DNA of 64,000 nucleotides from RGIG8700 sp045648505 (GTDB lineage: Bacteria > Bacillota > Clostridia > RGIG6154): NCBI GenBank assembly GCA_045648505.1, contig JAZROD010000049.1:45734-109733 (forward strand). The letters are read 5' to 3'. The translations under genes were made by a program, and so were the position numbers. Shown here piece by piece: positions 19,857 to 27,191 of the stretch. The notes beneath the pieces are model-generated. The model saw nothing but the letters and a program-made list of their open reading frames with translations, did not search any database and had not been told where the DNA came from. Numbering within the stretch: the first letter of the stretch is position 1; each line of letters begins with the position of its first letter.

Positions 19857-20726
19857 ATGATTTTTAGAAATTATGACAGACCAGGCCCGGGTGTACCTAA
19901 AAATGATGATAATAAACCCATACTCAGACGATATTTTGAAGTATTATCGAGAAAATACGGAAGTCTTATTAAACTTAATATATTGCATATTATTTTCTCA
20001 ATTCCGTTCATAATAATAACAATGTTTTTTTTAGGTTACCTTTCCAATCATATAACCACCATATTTTCGCCAATACTTGCAAGAATGTATTCTTTGGAAA
20101 TCGACTCGAAAGAATTGGTATCACTTACTGCTAACTTTGATTTAATTATACGATTTATCCTCTCTTCTATTTTTATGTACTTTCTTGAATTTGGACCTAT
20201 TGCTACTGGATTCACCTTCATAGTACATAATTATACCAAGGAAAATCATGTATTTGTTATTAGTGATATTCTTGATAAAATCAAATCCAACATCAAGCAA
20301 TCACTCGTCATGTGGATTATAGATATATTTGCTTGTTTTGCATTTTATGTTTCTATATCATTCTATTCTAACATAACATATTTGTCATTCGTTAAGTATT
20401 TTCTATTTGTTGTAGTTATACATTATCTAATGATGCATTTCTATATCTATCCAATTATGACAAGATTTGATTTGCCACTAAGATATATACTCAAAAATGC
20501 TTTTATACTAACGGTTTCATCTTTCGGAAAAAACTTATTATTTTTTGCAATCAACTTAATTGTTCATATTCTTTTGCCATTCATATTAGCATTCTACCTA
20601 CCTACAGCTTTAGGGATAACAATTTATATTGTTTTGGAAATATTGATATTACCAATGCTAACCAAATTCACATATATGTTTTTCACAAGAGTAACTATAG
20701 ATAATATAGTTACTGCTAAAGATTAA
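19857..20726 (+). CDS. YesL-like DUF624 membrane protein
   Basis: A 289-residue integral membrane protein with about six hydrophobic helices. The start FRNYDRPGPGVPKNDDNKPI followed by LIKLNILHIIFSIPF is characteristic of the DUF624/YesL family. Genes of this family sit beside LplABC-type transporters and pectin-use genes, but the molecular role is not known. A good RBS (AAAGGAG) precedes the ATG. It forms a two-gene unit with the AraC gene and ends before a strong terminator. Confidence 0.85.
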   Translation: MIFRNYDRPGPGVPKNDDNKPILRRYFEVLSRKYGSLIKLNILHIIFSIPFIIITMFFLGYLSNHITTIFSPILARMYSLEIDSKELVSLTANFDLIIRFILSSIFMYFLEFGPIATGFTFIVHNYTKENHVFVISDILDKIKSNIKQSLVMWIIDIFACFAFYVSISFYSNITYLSFVKYFLFVVVIHYLMMHFYIYPIMTRFDLPLRYILKNAFILTVSSFGKNLLFFAINLIVHILLPFILAFYLPTALGITIYIVLEILILPMLTKFTYMFFTRVTIDNIVTAKD

Positions 20727-20784
20727 TGTCGTAATATCTACATTTTTATAAAACACTTTAATTGATAATCAAAATAATATAATT

Positions 20785-20814
20785 AAGGAGGACAAAATGT
20801 CCTCCTTTGTTTTT
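20785..20814 (+). terminator. Intrinsic terminator after the AraC/DUF624 unit
   Basis: A 10-bp perfect stem (AAGGAGGACA / TGTCCTCCTT, loop AAA) followed by TGTTTTTT. It separates the sugar locus from the convergent DUF3006 gene, whose stop is at 20815-20817, so the convergent genes meet at this point. Confidence 0.9.
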
Positions 20815-20964
20815 TCAATGATTATTAACATTTTTTGATAAAACAACTATATCTCCCACATTTAAATTTTCAGGAAATATTTCAATTGGACACACCTTTT
20901 GCTTCCCATCTTCAATCTCAACAACCACAAACTCACCATCTATTTTTATTACTATCATTTCCAC
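20815..20964 (-). CDS. Small DUF3006-type protein
   Basis: A 49-residue reading frame from a GTG at 20964 (RBS AGAGAGG about 9 nt upstream), or 47 residues from the ATG at 20958. The sequence reads VEMIVIKIDGEFVVVEIEDG, then CPIEIFPENLNVGDIVVLSK, the same layout as the DUF3006 gene 67 bp upstream (DRIEGDFAIVELPSGQ, then LPDNAKEGSIL). DUF3006 proteins form small beta-barrels and are often next to ComEC-like hydrolases; their role is unknown. A tandem divergent copy is likely. Confidence 0.7.
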   Translation of the reverse strand: MEMIVIKIDGEFVVVEIEDGKQKVCPIEIFPENLNVGDIVVLSKNVNNH

Positions 20965-21031
20965 ATTTATTATCCTCTCTCTTTTGAATGTAACAAATAA
21001 ACGTTTTCAATTATTACTTTTATTATTTTTA

Positions 21032-21232
21032 TTAATCCTTAAACAATTTATTCATTCGTTCTGTTACTCTTTTTAGCGTTATGTTAGTTGCTTCTTCATC
21101 TACTGTGATGTTTAATATACTGCCTTCTTTCGCATTGTCAGGGAGCATTGCTCTCGAACAATCTATCATCTGTCCGCTTGGCAATTCAACTATCGCAAAA
21201 TCGCCCTCGATTCTATCAATTGTGATTCTCAT
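21032..21232 (-). CDS. DUF3006 family protein
   Basis: A 66-residue protein with the DUF3006 pattern MRITIDRIEGDFAIVELPSG, a middle DCSRAMLPDNAKEGSILNIT and a charged C-terminus RVTERMNKLFKD. It starts 9 bp after the stop of the ComEC-like hydrolase gene, a classic arrangement in Firmicutes that suggests a shared function. No catalytic motif is visible. Confidence 0.85.
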   Translation of the reverse strand: MRITIDRIEGDFAIVELPSGQMIDCSRAMLPDNAKEGSILNITVDEEATNITLKRVTERMNKLFKD

Positions 21233-21241
21233 ATTCTACTC

Positions 21242-22468
21242 CTATCTGGGAGGGTTGCACCTTGAACAAGGTCCTAATCCCATTGCTTGAGCTTCACTTA
21301 CTGTTGTTTCTATTTTACTTTTCAGGTATGAACACCCTGACCTGTGATATTTCTTTCCGGTTCTCGTTCTGTAAACAACCTGACTTTGGTTATCGCTCAC
21401 AGGTGGTTGATTCTCTTCGACTTTTTCCGTTGGTGTTTGAACTACTACCGGAGGAGCGTTTTCTTTCACTGCTGATGCTTTCTTATCAACAGTGATTTTT
21501 TTGTTTTGGTCAGCGGTTACAACTATTGTGCCTTGCTCATCGGTTCTGTATATGTCGGCACCGACCTCATTTAATATTGCAAGTGTATCTGCATGTGGGT
21601 GTCCGTATGAGTTTCCTTCGCCAACGGATATTACGGCGATGTCGGGCGAAACTGCTTTAATAAAGCTACTTGATGAAGCAGAGCCTGCGCCGTGATGTCC
21701 GACTTTCAAAACATCTACATCTATTCCTGAATTAAGGAGTTGATTTTCGATTACTTGTTCCGCATCGCCTGTAAAGAGCATGACGGTTTTTCCGTATGTA
21801 ATTCTGACCACCGCAGAAACATTATTAAGATTTGAATTACTTTCAGAGAATGGAGCAAGGACTTCTATATTAATATTTCCGCTTGACAATATATTAGTTC
21901 CGGCTTTTGCGGTATATAAATCAATACCTTTGTTTTCAATCACATCAATCATATTGGTAAATGCACTTATTGTATGCGCTTGTTTCGGCATATACATCTT
22001 GCCAATGTTAAAGCTATTAAGCACTGTTGCCATACCGCCAATATGATCATCGTGAGGATGTGATGCAACAACATAATCAATTGTTTCATATTGTAAATTC
22101 CTTATATAATCTACAACATCACCGCCACTACGGCCTGCATCAATAAGCATCGTTTGTCCATTGCCAAGTTCTATAAATGCACTATCTGCTTGTCCTACAT
22201 CAATGAAATGAACTTGCATAAGTCCGTATTTAGATGTTATACCGGGTGCAACTTCAACCTCTAAATCTTTTCTCGGTTTTCCGGAAGTTTGTGAGGTGCT
22301 TTCTTGTTCAGGTTCTGCGTTGGTATCGACATTTTCTTTTACCGCATCATCAGAAACCTCGACCTGAACATCATTATTGCTTTGCTCTGCAAGATAATCT
22401 GTATCACAACCACAAAAGGTAAACAGTAACATTAACACCATCAATAAAGATGTAATTCGTTTACTCAA
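21242..22468 (-). CDS. ComEC-like metallo-beta-lactamase-fold lipoprotein
   Basis: The start is taken as TTG at 22468 because AAGGAG lies 9 nt before it; a further TTG is at 22477. The 408-residue protein begins with a signal ending in a lipobox-like FCGC. Residues about 85-320 are the soluble hydrolase half known from ComEC/Rec2 (MQVHFIDVGQADSAFIELGN; metal motif SHPHDDHIGG; LKVGHHGAGSASS). The C-terminal 40 residues carry a Cys/His set (KKYHRSGCSYLKSK, then GPCSRCNPP) like the small metal-binding tail found in many such proteins. It is probably an exported phosphodiesterase or nuclease; the substrate is unknown. It is not a full competence channel, as membrane segments are missing. Confidence 0.85.
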   Translation of the reverse strand: MSKRITSLLMVLMLLFTFCGCDTDYLAEQSNNDVQVEVSDDAVKENVDTNAEPEQESTSQTSGKPRKDLEVEVAPGITSKYGLMQVHFIDVGQADSAFIELGNGQTMLIDAGRSGGDVVDYIRNLQYETIDYVVASHPHDDHIGGMATVLNSFNIGKMYMPKQAHTISAFTNMIDVIENKGIDLYTAKAGTNILSSGNINIEVLAPFSESNSNLNNVSAVVRITYGKTVMLFTGDAEQVIENQLLNSGIDVDVLKVGHHGAGSASSSSFIKAVSPDIAVISVGEGNSYGHPHADTLAILNEVGADIYRTDEQGTIVVTADQNKKITVDKKASAVKENAPPVVVQTPTEKVEENQPPVSDNQSQVVYRTRTGKKYHRSGCSYLKSKIETTVSEAQAMGLGPCSRCNPPR

Positions 22469-22538
22469 TAAAACCAACTCCTTGTTTTCTCCGTCAAAAT
22501 GATTAAATACTCGAATTTAGGCAAAAATAAAAGTCGTT

Positions 22539-22555
22539 AAGTACATTACTTAATG
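22539..22555. repeat. 17-bp dyad, left copy (inverted relative to 23896-23912)
   Basis: AAGTACATTACTTAATG lies 54 bp beyond the integrase stop. Its reverse complement occurs at 23896-23912 on the other side of the integrase gene. Each copy is itself a hairpin (arms TTAAGTA / TACTTAA here). These may be integrase or excisionase arm-binding sites near the element end, or regulatory dyads. Confidence 0.6.
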
Positions 22556-22608
22556 ACTAATCAACACTTTTTGCCCATATCAAGCACTTATTTGATTTTT
22601 AAGACGGA

Positions 22609-23712
22609 CTAATTTGACGGATTATACAGTTTGCCAAGTCTATCCATTTCTTTTTTCTTATGCTCCGGTAGAGAATGAGAATAGAGGTTAAGTGTAACCG
22701 TTGGAGAGGAATGTCCGAGTATTTCAGAAAGTGTTTTTATGTCCATACCAATCTCTAAAGCTCTTGTTGCAAATGTATGTCTTGTTGCATGGAATTTACG
22801 ATATGGTATGTCTAATTCCTCTAAAATCTTTTTATATCTCCGGGCATACACATTGGGTTCAATGAATTTTCCATTCTTTTGAATAAGAAAACCACTTCCG
22901 TTCTCAATCGCAGATAGCTTTGCAATTAAAAATTTTGGAAGTGGTATATCTCTTATTGACGATTCACTTTTGGGAGTAGAAATTCTCAACTCTGTTTTTT
23001 TATTGCCATTTTCACTCTTTACTCTGTATAGCGTATGTTGAATTGATATAACACCTCTTTTCAAGTCAATATCACGATTAAGATCTAAAGCACACAATTC
23101 TCCAATCCTTATTCCTGTATAAAAGCAAATAAGAATACCTATATCATTCGGAAAATCTGATTGCTCTATATACTGTTCAATAGTCTTTTGCTCGATTTTT
23201 GTGAATACTTTTACTTCTTTTCTCTTTACCTTTGGTAATTTGATTTTTCTACATAGTTCAACAGATAGGTTTTTCTCATAAGCATCCGTTAAACCTAATC
23301 TTAAAATCGAAAATACCGAACTTACACTTTTAGCTGCAAGTTCTTTAGATAAGTCATCAATAAAGTTTTGTATATGCTCATCTGTAAGCATTTTCAATTT
23401 GATTTTACCAAGCTTTTTCTTGATATGTTTGTTGATATTCGAGGAATAGGTGGTATAAGATGACCGCTTAATTCTCTTTTGAGAATCGAGCCATTTATCG
23501 AACCAATCGGATACTGTCATATCTGAAGATATGCGTTTGATTTTCTCTTTGGCATTTACCTTTGCAAAAGTTAGTTTTTCTTTTGCTTCCTTGTAAGTTT
23601 TACCATACACATATCCCGGTATTGATTTGCCATCTGCATCATATCCCTTGATATATCGACCTTCCCATCTTCCATCTTTTCTTTTGTAAATGTTTTCGCC
23701 GTGCCTTGCCAT
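22609..23712 (-). CDS. int: Tyrosine recombinase / integrase of the conjugative element
   Basis: The start at 23712 (MARHGENIYKRKDGRWEGRY) is favoured by AGAGAGG 10 nt upstream; the frame is open further to 23760. The 367-residue protein has an N-terminal arm-binding domain (AP2-like), a SAM-like core-binding domain (VSDWFDKWLDSQKRIKR) and the catalytic domain. Catalytic residues seen are Arg in TGIRIGELCAL (about 199), His-x-x-Arg in FHATRHTFATRA (about 310), His in ILGHSS and Tyr in TLNLYSHS (about 341). It is closest in style to Tn916/Tn1549 integrases. It lies at the left end of the element with its 3' end outward. No excisionase gene was found next to it. Confidence 0.93.
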   Translation of the reverse strand: MARHGENIYKRKDGRWEGRYIKGYDADGKSIPGYVYGKTYKEAKEKLTFAKVNAKEKIKRISSDMTVSDWFDKWLDSQKRIKRSSYTTYSSNINKHIKKKLGKIKLKMLTDEHIQNFIDDLSKELAAKSVSSVFSILRLGLTDAYEKNLSVELCRKIKLPKVKRKEVKVFTKIEQKTIEQYIEQSDFPNDIGILICFYTGIRIGELCALDLNRDIDLKRGVISIQHTLYRVKSENGNKKTELRISTPKSESSIRDIPLPKFLIAKLSAIENGSGFLIQKNGKFIEPNVYARRYKKILEELDIPYRKFHATRHTFATRALEIGMDIKTLSEILGHSSPTVTLNLYSHSLPEHKKKEMDRLGKLYNPSN

Positions 23713-23895
23713 ATAAACAACCTCTCTTTCTGACAAAAAATTTGACGGAGAATTATACACAAATTATCTCCAAATCATTGATTTTTACATCATTATATGC
23801 TATAATGACTATGTTTATTTTATCATAGATTATTTCTTCAAAGAAGCTATGAACCATTGATTTTAGGGCATTTGTATAGTATTTCAGCACATTAC

Positions 23896-23912
23896 CATTA
23901 AGTAATGTACTT
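23896..23912. repeat. 17-bp dyad, right copy upstream of the integrase
   Basis: CATTAAGTAATGTACTT is the exact reverse complement of 22539-22555. It extends to an imperfect hairpin (CATTAAGTA / TACTTGATG). It lies 184 bp upstream of the integrase start, between it and the terminator of the secretion operon. A second perfect palindrome, CATTATA-3 bp-TATAATG, lies at 23792-23808. Confidence 0.6.
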
Positions 23913-23928
23913 GATGAAAAAAATTAAC

Positions 23929-23956
23929 CGGAGATGTTCGCTTTTGAACACCTCCG
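23929..23956 (-). terminator. Terminator of the conjugation operon
   Basis: The stem CGGAGATGTTC / GAACACCTCCG (one G-T pair, loop of 6) lies immediately after the NlpC/P60 gene. On the minus strand it is followed by GTTAATTTTTTT; on the plus strand by ATTTTGTTTTT. It probably ends the long transfer transcript before the integrase. Confidence 0.75.
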
Positions 23957-23965
23957 ATTTTGTTT

Positions 23966-26512
23966 TTAATAGCAGTTCGGTCTTACCACAAAACCAAAAC
24001 CGCCCGTTGTGATTACAACATTGTTTGCTCCCGATGAGCAATGAATAACAAGTATATTACCACTCGAATCCTTCCCTCCTACTATACCAACATGAGATGT
24101 ATCATTGTAAAATGCCAAATCTCCGGGTTGTGCTGAAGAAAGTGATATTCGTATACCTTTTGAAACTTGCGTACTTGTACCGTGTCCAATTGCCGATTCC
24201 GAAAAGCCAGCATTGTGAAATGACCAGGTTACAAAACCTGAGCAATCAAGTCCAAAAGGTCGCATACATCCCGTAGAACGGCTACCTTCAGAAGTGACAA
24301 GTTTCATCTTTCCCCATTCAGAATCCCAACCTATCGCAGAAGATTTTCCACCCCAAAAGTATGTAAGTTTACCTACAAGTGAGCAGGCTTTCTTTACAAC
24401 ATTTTTTCTTTCTGCAGATAAGCTATCAGGAAGGTTATCAATTATGTCCTGAGCCGTTGCATCAGAGATTGCAAGACTTTGTGTAGTTCCTATAAAGCCG
24501 TCTGCATTTTCAAGCAGAGTTTCAAGAGCTTCTTTTTGTTTTCGTGTAAACCCATATTCTGAAATCATTTCATCCTTCGTCTTTGCAGTAATTGTAATAT
24601 ACAAAACAATTTCACTTGTTTCTCCGCTTGTTACGGTTTCAGTTCTTTTTGTGATTATGTGCATATCCCAAAATACATCTTTGAGCTTTTGTTTTTTAGC
24701 ATCATCAATAACTACAACATCCTGAACAGTTTCATCATCAACTCCTGCTACCTTAACAGAGAATAAAGACAGAACCAAGCTCCAATCCGCTTGTTCACCC
24801 TCCATTACAATTCTGTCATGGGTGGTGTTATCTTCGATTTCCGTTAGCCGAGCAGAGAGTTCCATATTACACTCATTTACGATTGAAGAAACGGGAATAC
24901 TGTTGCTATCTGCTGCTTCATCTGAGATAAAAATACCAAAAGGACTTCCGGCAATCGCTGCAACAATGATTATAACGATTAAGATTACCAAAACAACTAT
25001 AACACCTATCCAACCAAAGGCTGCGAAAAATGCCGCCGCTGCTTTTGTAACCACTGCTGCAATAGCCTTACCAATAGCGGCTACTGCTTTTGCGGTTTTT
25101 ATCGCAACCGCCTTTGCAACTTGTGCCGCTTTTATAGCTGCTTGTCTTGCTCTTTTTGCCGCTTCTTTTGCGGCTTTTTTTGTTATTTCTTTTTGAGTCT
25201 TTACAACTTTCTTGGTTGCTTTCGCAGTTTTTTTCTTTGCAGTTTTTGTTGTATAGGCACTACCGTTTTTAACAACAGACCGTGATTGTCCTACAACATT
25301 ATCACGGGTTTTCAGAGCTTTCTTTGAATTTGCCGTGCTCCGCTTAACCGAGGTTGCAGTTTGCTTCGATTTTGGAGTGTTATTATACGGAGATTTTATA
25401 GGTTCTGCTTGTGAAATTCTTAATGATTCCATATAGCTTTGTTTTGTTTTAATTTGCGTCTTTTGTCTTGTCTGTTTTGTAAGGGTTAGCTTATTATCAA
25501 GAAACTCAGGTGTCTTTGGAGCATTTATGTCATTACCGCTTGTTGATTTAATCCCTTGATTCTGCCCATCAGTATTTTTCTCAACATAACTTTCTCTCGT
25601 TTTTAGTGAGTTCTGCAAGCTCTGCTCTGCTCTCGCATTCTGCTGATTATGTACCGTATTATCTGAAATATTTTCAAGTTCGGCTTTCTCCGCATCCTTC
25701 TTTTGCTTTAGCTTTGTTGCAACATACTCTTTACGGGCATCTATTTGAGTTTTAGGCTGTGTTTTATCTCCCGAAGAAGAAATAACACTTTCTTTTGTTT
25801 TAACCGTCACAGATGGCTTTTTCTGCTCTTTTACGCCATTAGGCAAAGCTTCATCTGAGTGTTCTTTAATATAGTTTTCCTTTGTCTTAACCTTTACTCT
25901 TTGAGGGTTATTTTCTGTACGATGCGGTTGCTCCGTTTGAGATTTTAAATATTCCTCTCTTGTCTTTACCTTTGGTTGTTGTGTGTCCGAATTTTTAGCA
26001 TCTGCTTTTTCTGAATGTGTCCCTTGACTTTCTCTTGTCTTAGGCTGATTATCAGCAGTTTTTGGTTGATTATCTGCTGTTTTAGGCTGATTGTCCGCTG
26101 TTTTAGGTTCATTGGTTTCCGGAAGCTCCTTTGGTGCTTCTTCAGGTGGAGTTTCAGGCGGAGTATTCTCCGCCTGCTCTCTTGTTTTGACCTTATTTGC
26201 ATTGTGCTGTCTTACCTTATTCTGCACATAGGTCTTGCCTTTGTGATAAACTGCATCAGCAGAAGTATAAGCTGCATTTTCAACACTTTCGGTTGCTTCT
26301 GTTTCAGCCTTTTGCGGTTGTCTTTCCTGATTATCCGTACCAAGCTTAGAATCAATAGCCTTTTTGACTAAAGCATCTTTCATAACAGATTTTGCATCTT
26401 TTACAGTATTTGCAACCGCTTCTTTGCTTTTTACTACAACCTTTGGAGTATTTTTTGCTCCTGCTGTTTTAGGTGGTGTTTTGGGTTTGGTCTTTACATC
26501 CTTTTCACTCAA
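23966..26512 (-). CDS. Conjugal transfer cell-wall hydrolase (NlpC/P60) with long charged N-terminus
   Basis: An 848-residue protein starting at TTG 26512 (RBS GGAGGTGAT). Residues 1-495 are low-complexity, Lys/Gln/Thr-rich, with a recurring K-T-R-E-x-Y pattern (KTREEYLKSQ, KTRESYVEKN, KTKENYIKEH) and four tandem PKTADNQ copies. One membrane helix lies at about 497-525 (WIGVIVVLVILIVIIIVAAI). After a stalk, the NlpC/P60 peptidase domain (about 700-848) has its catalytic Cys in FGLDCSGFVTW (about 755) and His residues in TSHVGIVGG and VIHCSS. Such proteins open peptidoglycan for the type IV secretion channel in Tn916/Tn1549-like elements. The cytoplasmic repeat arm is longer than usual. Confidence 0.88.
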   Translation of the reverse strand: MSEKDVKTKPKTPPKTAGAKNTPKVVVKSKEAVANTVKDAKSVMKDALVKKAIDSKLGTDNQERQPQKAETEATESVENAAYTSADAVYHKGKTYVQNKVRQHNANKVKTREQAENTPPETPPEEAPKELPETNEPKTADNQPKTADNQPKTADNQPKTRESQGTHSEKADAKNSDTQQPKVKTREEYLKSQTEQPHRTENNPQRVKVKTKENYIKEHSDEALPNGVKEQKKPSVTVKTKESVISSSGDKTQPKTQIDARKEYVATKLKQKKDAEKAELENISDNTVHNQQNARAEQSLQNSLKTRESYVEKNTDGQNQGIKSTSGNDINAPKTPEFLDNKLTLTKQTRQKTQIKTKQSYMESLRISQAEPIKSPYNNTPKSKQTATSVKRSTANSKKALKTRDNVVGQSRSVVKNGSAYTTKTAKKKTAKATKKVVKTQKEITKKAAKEAAKRARQAAIKAAQVAKAVAIKTAKAVAAIGKAIAAVVTKAAAAFFAAFGWIGVIVVLVILIVIIIVAAIAGSPFGIFISDEAADSNSIPVSSIVNECNMELSARLTEIEDNTTHDRIVMEGEQADWSLVLSLFSVKVAGVDDETVQDVVVIDDAKKQKLKDVFWDMHIITKRTETVTSGETSEIVLYITITAKTKDEMISEYGFTRKQKEALETLLENADGFIGTTQSLAISDATAQDIIDNLPDSLSAERKNVVKKACSLVGKLTYFWGGKSSAIGWDSEWGKMKLVTSEGSRSTGCMRPFGLDCSGFVTWSFHNAGFSESAIGHGTSTQVSKGIRISLSSAQPGDLAFYNDTSHVGIVGGKDSSGNILVIHCSSGANNVVITTGGFGFVVRPNCY

Positions 26513-26535
26513 AGCATATCACCTCCGATTTCGTT

Positions 26536-27024
26536 TTACATCAATTCCGCCTTTCTTGACTTTATCATTTTTCGGTCACAGTCTTTGATAAGGGCATCAA
26601 TATTTTTGTGTTTTCGGTTATCAAATGTCATATAACCTATTGAAGCATTAAAGGGATATGTTTTTTCTTTACTCTCAATGCTGATTAAATCCCGAAGCTC
26701 TGATATGTATGGCATAACATCATTATCTGCTATACACAGAAATTCACCATCACCTATATGGTAAATATTCGCTTTTTCTCCGACTGTCTGAATAATGCAG
26801 TCTGCCATATGCTTTACCGCTTCATCACCTGTACGATTACCCAATGTATAATTAATCTCATTTAGGTCATCAAGCTTTACTATGACAACTGTGATATTAT
26901 CAAGCCTTATATTCTTTCTTTTAAGCCTTTTAATCTGTTCCTCATATGCAGTTCGGTTACATACTCCCGTCATTGCATCTGTATAGATAAGGTCAAAAAG
27001 CTTTTCTGCTGCTTTTCGTTTCAT
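26536..27024 (-). CDS. GGDEF-like domain protein with degenerate active site
   Basis: The start at 27024 has AGGAGGGAAAG just upstream. The 162-residue protein opens with YTDAMTGVCNRTAYEEQIKR, the typical D-x-L-T-G-x-x-N-R entry of GGDEF domains, and continues to FNASIGYMTFDNRKHKNIDA. The signature loop reads YHIGDGEFLCI rather than GG(D/E)EF. Activity as a diguanylate cyclase is therefore doubtful; it could bind nucleotides or act as a receptor. It sits 24 bp before the NlpC/P60 gene and directly after a small zinc-site protein in the transfer operon, so a role in controlling transfer or adhesion is possible but unproven. Confidence 0.8.
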   Translation of the reverse strand: MKRKAAEKLFDLIYTDAMTGVCNRTAYEEQIKRLKRKNIRLDNITVVIVKLDDLNEINYTLGNRTGDEAVKHMADCIIQTVGEKANIYHIGDGEFLCIADNDVMPYISELRDLISIESKEKTYPFNASIGYMTFDNRKHKNIDALIKDCDRKMIKSRKAELM

Positions 27025-27037
27025 ACTTTCCCTCCTG

Positions 27038-27190
27038 TTATTTTTCATTGTTCATTTGCTTATACTTTACACAAGCCTGCCCGGTATGCAAATGTAAATA
27101 CGGGCAGACGGGTTCACGGCTATCCAATTTATAGCTATCCGCACCCGTCTGACAGTTCGGGCAAAGCTGAACTATACTTTTACTATTCAT
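27038..27190 (-). CDS. 50-residue putative zinc-site protein in the transfer operon
   Basis: The reading frame starts at ATG 27190, overlapped by the end of the VirB4 gene, which supplies the RBS (AGAGGG). The sequence MNSKSIVQLCPNCQTGADSY is followed by PVCPYLHLHTGQACVKYKQM. Cys-x-x-Cys plus later Cys and His residues suggest a small zinc-binding fold. Tight packing (1 bp gap to VirB4, 13 bp to the GGDEF gene) supports real coding. The function is unknown. Confidence 0.65.
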   Translation of the reverse strand: MNSKSIVQLCPNCQTGADSYKLDSREPVCPYLHLHTGQACVKYKQMNNEK

Positions 27191-27191
27191 A

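Noticed and set aside
21242..22468. Full ComEC competence channel
   Set aside because: Only the soluble hydrolase half is present, with a lipoprotein signal and no multi-helix membrane domain.
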